Assembly: GCA_014773175.1 (NCBI GenBank)
Contig: VXCM01002132.1
Span: 1-64,000, forward strand
Reading direction: 5' to 3'
Source of the DNA: Lucifuga dentata
Lineage: Eukaryota; Chordata; Actinopteri; Ophidiiformes; Bythitidae
Length of the DNA stretch: 64,000 nucleotides
A model generated the notes under the pieces. The model was not told the DNA's origin. It did not search any database and saw only the letters and a list, made by a program, of their open reading frames with translations. The position numbers and the translations under genes were made by a program. Positions within the stretch are counted from its first letter, which is position 1, and each line of letters opens with the position of its first letter. Of this stretch, positions 62,401 to 64,000 are shown in pieces.

Positions 62401-63861
62401 AGTACATGGATAAATGAACACACATGGAATTTAAACAGGAAATGCACATTAGTCAAAAGGAAATGGAAAAGCAAACAATCACTGACCTAGTTAGGACATC
62501 CTGAATGTCATATCAGACACCAGATATAAAGAGTAAATATTACATTGCCCTTTTTTAATGTAATCAACACTGTCATTAGCCCTTCATGAAGTGATGCTAG
62601 AACAGTGTGAGGAAATTCTGACTCATTTCGCATCCAGATTTCCCTCCAAGGGCACGATCTACAAATCTCATTGCTATGACTTTCCTCTCACAACAGCTTT
62701 GAGCTCATTTTCCTTGCTACTCTAACAGATAAAGTGACAATCATATGAAATTCTGATCTTGCCCCTTGGCTGTTATTTCCAAGAAATTACTCAGAGGTTC
62801 TTGGTGCAGTCAACCCACACACTTTTTCTAGTAGTTCACCATTTTCTCATTTTTGTTCCCTACTTCTTTATACACGTCATGATTCTGCTCACTTCCAAAA
62901 CAACCCTATCTTATTCCTGATGTCAATAATTACACACCTAGAGTTTTTCCAAAGTGCTGGTTCTGTTCAAAGTGCTAGGCTGGACTCATTACAGAAGCAG
63001 TAAAAGTACTGATCAATTTTGAAATCATATTGCATCACACAGGAGAATTTTGTCCTCTCTCAAATTCCAAATAATGAAGAATGAATCAAAAATAACGGTG
63101 TATTACCTACGGACAATATCATTGAGCTGAGATGTACTTACCTGACTTTGACAATACCAGTTCCAAAAAAAAAAAAAAAAATNAAAAAAAAAAAAAAAAA
63201 ATTACATCATAAAGACAAGAGTGTAAGACCAGAATTATACTCTATTCTATTCTAACTGTGCATACACTTACACGTACTGTTGCTACACGAGAGGTATTGC
63301 TCATGTCAATCTGGAGGAATAAATATTATATAAATATATCCAGTAGGGGGCAATGTGACAGCAGAATCATTATTCCTGGTTGGCATTAGCGCCAAAGTTT
63401 CAAATTTTGCTCAGCAGTGTAAACAAAAATGGTGACAATTGTGGAGCTCAGCATTTTACTTATGTCATGGAGGTGAAAGGAACAGCAGCAGTGGTGAAAA
63501 GTCAGATTGAGATGAGGTCATTAAATGAATCCTGCTGTGTTCGATCAGCTTTTCCTTAAAACTTTAGCTATTTTTGTTACCGTCGCTACACTGTTATGTG
63601 ACATAAGTTGGACAGTAATACGCCCACAAACACATGATACATGCTGCATCACGTGTATATGCACGTCTAGTTACCATGTAAACCTAGTCTCAGAATAATT
63701 AGCAAATGTAAATGTTGTAGGAGTATGTCAACCAACTAATAAAGATAAATGACAGTTTATAGTATAGCTGTAATGAATTACACTCACTTGGCAGAGACAT
63801 TTTGCCTTTCCCAGAGCCTGGATTCTTTGACTTTGAACCATGGGAAGATTCTCTCCATTTG
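49278..63861 (-). CDS. kmt2a: kmt2a (MLL1): H3K4 methyltransferase, 3' part, 19 coding exons, 5' end outside the window
   Basis: Nineteen exons on the minus strand: 63788-63861, 60014-60228, 59836-59930, 59620-59757, 59359-59517, 58813-58924, 58621-58699, 58313-58473, 58056-58202, 55252-57964, 52467-55136, 51909-51980, 51598-51821, 51201-51275, 50860-51034, 50311-50418, 50050-50130, 49688-49817, 49278-49553. They sum to 7704 nt and stay in frame to the stop. Domain order is end of the bromodomain-linked segment, extended PHD, FYRN, taspase sites CS1 and CS2, activation segment, FYRC, Win motif, SET, post-SET. The C-terminal 230 residues are near-identical to human KMT2A and end in [14 protein letters not shown]2A is the catalytic subunit of a nuclear WDR5/RBBP5/ASH2L/DPY30 complex that methylates H3K4 and maintains Hox expression. 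Both QVDGADD and QLDGVDD, and synteny with rnf26 and c1qtnf5, favour kmt2a over kmt2b. The 2567 encoded residues exceed the matching human part by roughly 350, mainly in the two large exons. Confidence 0.95.
50860..51275 (-). CDS. kmt2a: kmt2a FYRC domain and Win motif, two exons
   Basis: Exons 51201-51275 ([20 protein letters not shown]) and 50860-51034. The second encodes [34 protein letters not shown] and [21 protein letters not shown] is the WDR5-interaction (Win) motif; its central arginine inserts into WDR5 and is needed for complex assembly. FYRC pairs with FYRN after taspase cleavage. Sequence is close to human throughout. Confidence 0.94.
51598..51980 (-). CDS. kmt2a: kmt2a exons before FYRC, two exons
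   Basis: Exons 51909-51980 (72 nt, [19 protein letters not shown]) and 51598-51821 (224 nt). The first is weakly conserved. The second ends in [18 protein letters not shown] and CESIE, the family-typical start of FYRC. A conserved mammalian block just before this (a tryptophan-containing LWLQQEQ-type segment, from memory) is not found in these exons or in the introns between 51822 and 52466. The phases (AG|C, GG|T, G|AG) join cleanly to the neighbours. Confidence 0.85.
52467..55136 (-). CDS. kmt2a: kmt2a large exon B: taspase site CS2 and CBP-binding activation segment
   Basis: A 2670-nt exon, acceptor gtgtaacag and donor CCAAG|GTGAGA. Near its start is taspase site CS2, [12 protein letters not shown] (55091-55111). 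Next come [20 protein letters not shown] and [12 protein letters not shown] (54698-54727), the short acidic-hydrophobic segment that in MLL1 binds the CBP KIX domain. Further conserved landmarks are [27 protein letters not shown] with [44 protein letters not shown] with MYLEP, and [14 protein letters not shown] and CVLPSQQT blocks. The rest is Ser/Thr/Pro/Gln-rich. In mammals exons A and B form one exon as I remember it; here a 115-base intron separates them. Confidence 0.93.
55137..55251 (-). other. kmt2a: short kmt2a intron between the two taspase-1 sites
   Basis: A 115-base, very AT-rich intron with donor GTAAGT and acceptor TGTAACAG. Retention would hit a stop codon almost at once (TAA in the donor), so both frames require its removal. 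It falls between CS1 and CS2. Confidence 0.85.
55252..57964 (-). CDS. kmt2a: kmt2a large exon A: charged repeat array, Ser-rich region, taspase site CS1
   Basis: A 2713-nt exon, acceptor gtcttcgaag and donor AGTAT|GTAAGT. It begins [14 protein letters not shown] and [11 protein letters not shown], colinear with human SRRHSTSSLSP. Then follows an array of about 13 degenerate units of 14 residues (57055-57610) rich in RD, KD and SEK. The rest is Ser/Thr/Asn-rich low complexity, then the conserved [20 protein letters not shown] and [10 protein letters not shown], then taspase site CS1 QVD/GADD at 55494-55514, and [10 protein letters not shown]. An N at 57748 with flanking 62-base copies adds 21 probably artificial codons without changing the frame. 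The human segment between FYRN and PRRSARARS is about 250 residues shorter. Confidence 0.9.
57686..57810. other. kmt2a: assembly seam inside a kmt2a coding exon: 62-base copies around an N
   Basis: Bases 57686-57747 and 57749-57810 are identical around an N at 57748. The unit plus N is 63 bases, so the frame survives, but the protein gains a false-looking repeat of about 21 residues containing [15 protein letters not shown]. Confidence 0.85.
58056..58924 (-). CDS. kmt2a: kmt2a FYRN domain exons and following linker, four exons
   Basis: Exons 58813-58924, 58621-58699, 58313-58473 and 58056-58202. They encode the FYRN core: [20 protein letters not shown], then [16 protein letters not shown], then [20 protein letters not shown] and [10 protein letters not shown]. 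The fourth exon ([14 protein letters not shown] to [12 protein letters not shown]) matches the human linker ending in PSAG. After taspase cleavage FYRN on the N-terminal fragment pairs with FYRC on the C-terminal fragment. The acceptor of the first of these exons directly abuts a poly(A)-GG-N-poly(A) contig join (58928-58962), so the intron length there is not trustworthy. Confidence 0.92.
59359..59930 (-). CDS. kmt2a: kmt2a extended PHD finger (C2HC pre-PHD plus PHD4), three exons
   Basis: Exons 59836-59930, 59620-59757 and 59359-59517. The first carries [16 protein letters not shown], the pre-PHD zinc knuckle start. The second carries [20 protein letters not shown], which completes the C2HC knuckle. 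The third carries the PHD zinc ligands CEKC, GCCFTSC, NYHFMCA and VYCPKH, ending LIKGE. All three exons have codon-exact boundaries except for the first acceptor. In MLL1 this fourth PHD takes part in folding the FYRN/FYRC region and in regulating the PHD3-bromodomain module. All zinc ligands are present. Confidence 0.94.
60014..60228 (-). CDS. kmt2a: kmt2a exon with conserved [17 protein letters not shown] and proline-rich end
   Basis: A 215-nt exon, acceptor tcctccag and donor CCTG|GTAAGT. It encodes [20 protein letters not shown], as in human KMT2A, then [16 protein letters not shown] and a proline/leucine-rich tail more repetitive than in mammals. It links the bromodomain side to the extended PHD. 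Confidence 0.93.
60229..63787 (-). other. kmt2a: kmt2a intron, 3.56 kb
   Basis: The largest kmt2a intron in the window. It holds a degenerate GAGT/GAGC tetranucleotide tract with a TG run (about 61456-61532), a poly(A)-N-poly(A) contig join at 63165-63201, and a CTCF-like motif at 63340-63352. I see no exon in it. Confidence 0.75.
61456..61532 (+). repeat. degenerate GAGT/GAGC/GCAA tetramers with (GT)6
   Basis: A run of GAGC, AAGC, AAGT, GAGT and GAGC tetramers followed by GT repeats, inside a kmt2a intron. Confidence 0.75.
63788..63861 (-). CDS. kmt2a: kmt2a exon upstream of the extended PHD (QMERIFPWF segment)
   Basis: A 74-nt exon, acceptor tgttccag and donor AA|GTGAGT. It encodes [18 protein letters not shown] and then ends on two bases completed by the next exon, which reads [12 protein letters not shown]. 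Human KMT2A has QMERVFPWFSVKKSRFWE at the same place, so the assignment is firm. It is the most 5' kmt2a exon in the window. Confidence 0.93.
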
Positions 63862-64000
63862 CTGGAACAGAAAGCATTTAACACACATCAATGAATGAAT
63901 ACAGAAAATACTAATATACACCTGCATTTGGAGTGGATAGCGGCATTGAGGTTCAAAAAAAGGGCCCTAGATTAACAATCATACTTTCATCAAGATGCCT

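Noticed and set aside
1..64000. tRNA, rRNA, snoRNA or microRNA genes
   Set aside because: I saw no cloverleaf with A and B boxes, no rRNA segment and no hairpin I could defend as a microRNA precursor. A covariance-model scan would be decisive.

Overview
The window looks like nuclear DNA of a ray-finned, probably spiny-rayed, fish. Three protein genes are recognisable as vertebrate orthologues (rnf26, c1qtnf5, kmt2a). The non-coding sequence is AT-rich and full of long dinucleotide microsatellites, Tc1-like transposon relics, a TTAA-flanked MITE family and LINE-type 3' tails. The species cannot be named from sequence alone. The assembly is a draft: at least eleven single Ns mark contig joins, and three of them are flanked by direct copies of 62-64 bases that look like unmerged contig ends.

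Layout. 1-18.3 kb: no recognisable exon; microsatellites, MITE copies and LINE tails. 18.36-18.64 kb: a small CpG-rich patch with a candidate minus-strand signal-peptide exon cut by an N. Its head-to-head position relative to rnf26 matches mammalian MCAM. 18.7-27.7 kb: gene-poor, with a 280-bp imperfect duplication. 27.8-29.4 kb: promoter and the intronless plus-strand coding sequence of rnf26, an ER-membrane RING ubiquitin ligase. 29.4-37.2 kb: repeats. 37.2-41.7 kb: c1qtnf5 on the minus strand, two coding exons and a probable 5' non-coding exon. 41.7-44.8 kb: intergenic, with an internally deleted Tc1 element. 44.8-63.9 kb: the 3' two-thirds of kmt2a (MLL1) on the minus strand, with a probable 4.4-kb 3' UTR and 19 coding exons. 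The gene runs off the right edge, so its AT hooks, CXXC, PHD1-3 and most of the bromodomain lie outside.

I placed kmt2a exon borders by hand from GT/AG sites and reading phase. The 19 exons sum to 7704 nt, exactly 2568 codons including the stop, with matching phase at every junction. The chain encodes the extended PHD, FYRN, both taspase-1 cleavage sites, the CBP-binding activation segment, FYRC, the WDR5-binding Win motif, SET and post-SET.

The genes do not form an operon or pathway. rnf26 acts at the ER, c1qtnf5 is secreted, and kmt2a is a chromatin methyltransferase. In mammals RNF26 and C1QTNF5 are close neighbours on 11q23 and KMT2A lies several hundred kb away, so the c1qtnf5-kmt2a adjacency is a rearranged or compacted version of that block. 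I did not find a convincing undescribed biological system. The most notable points are a lineage-specific charged repeat array in kmt2a, an intron between its two taspase sites, a probable assembly-made 21-codon duplication in the same exon, and a TTAA MITE family.
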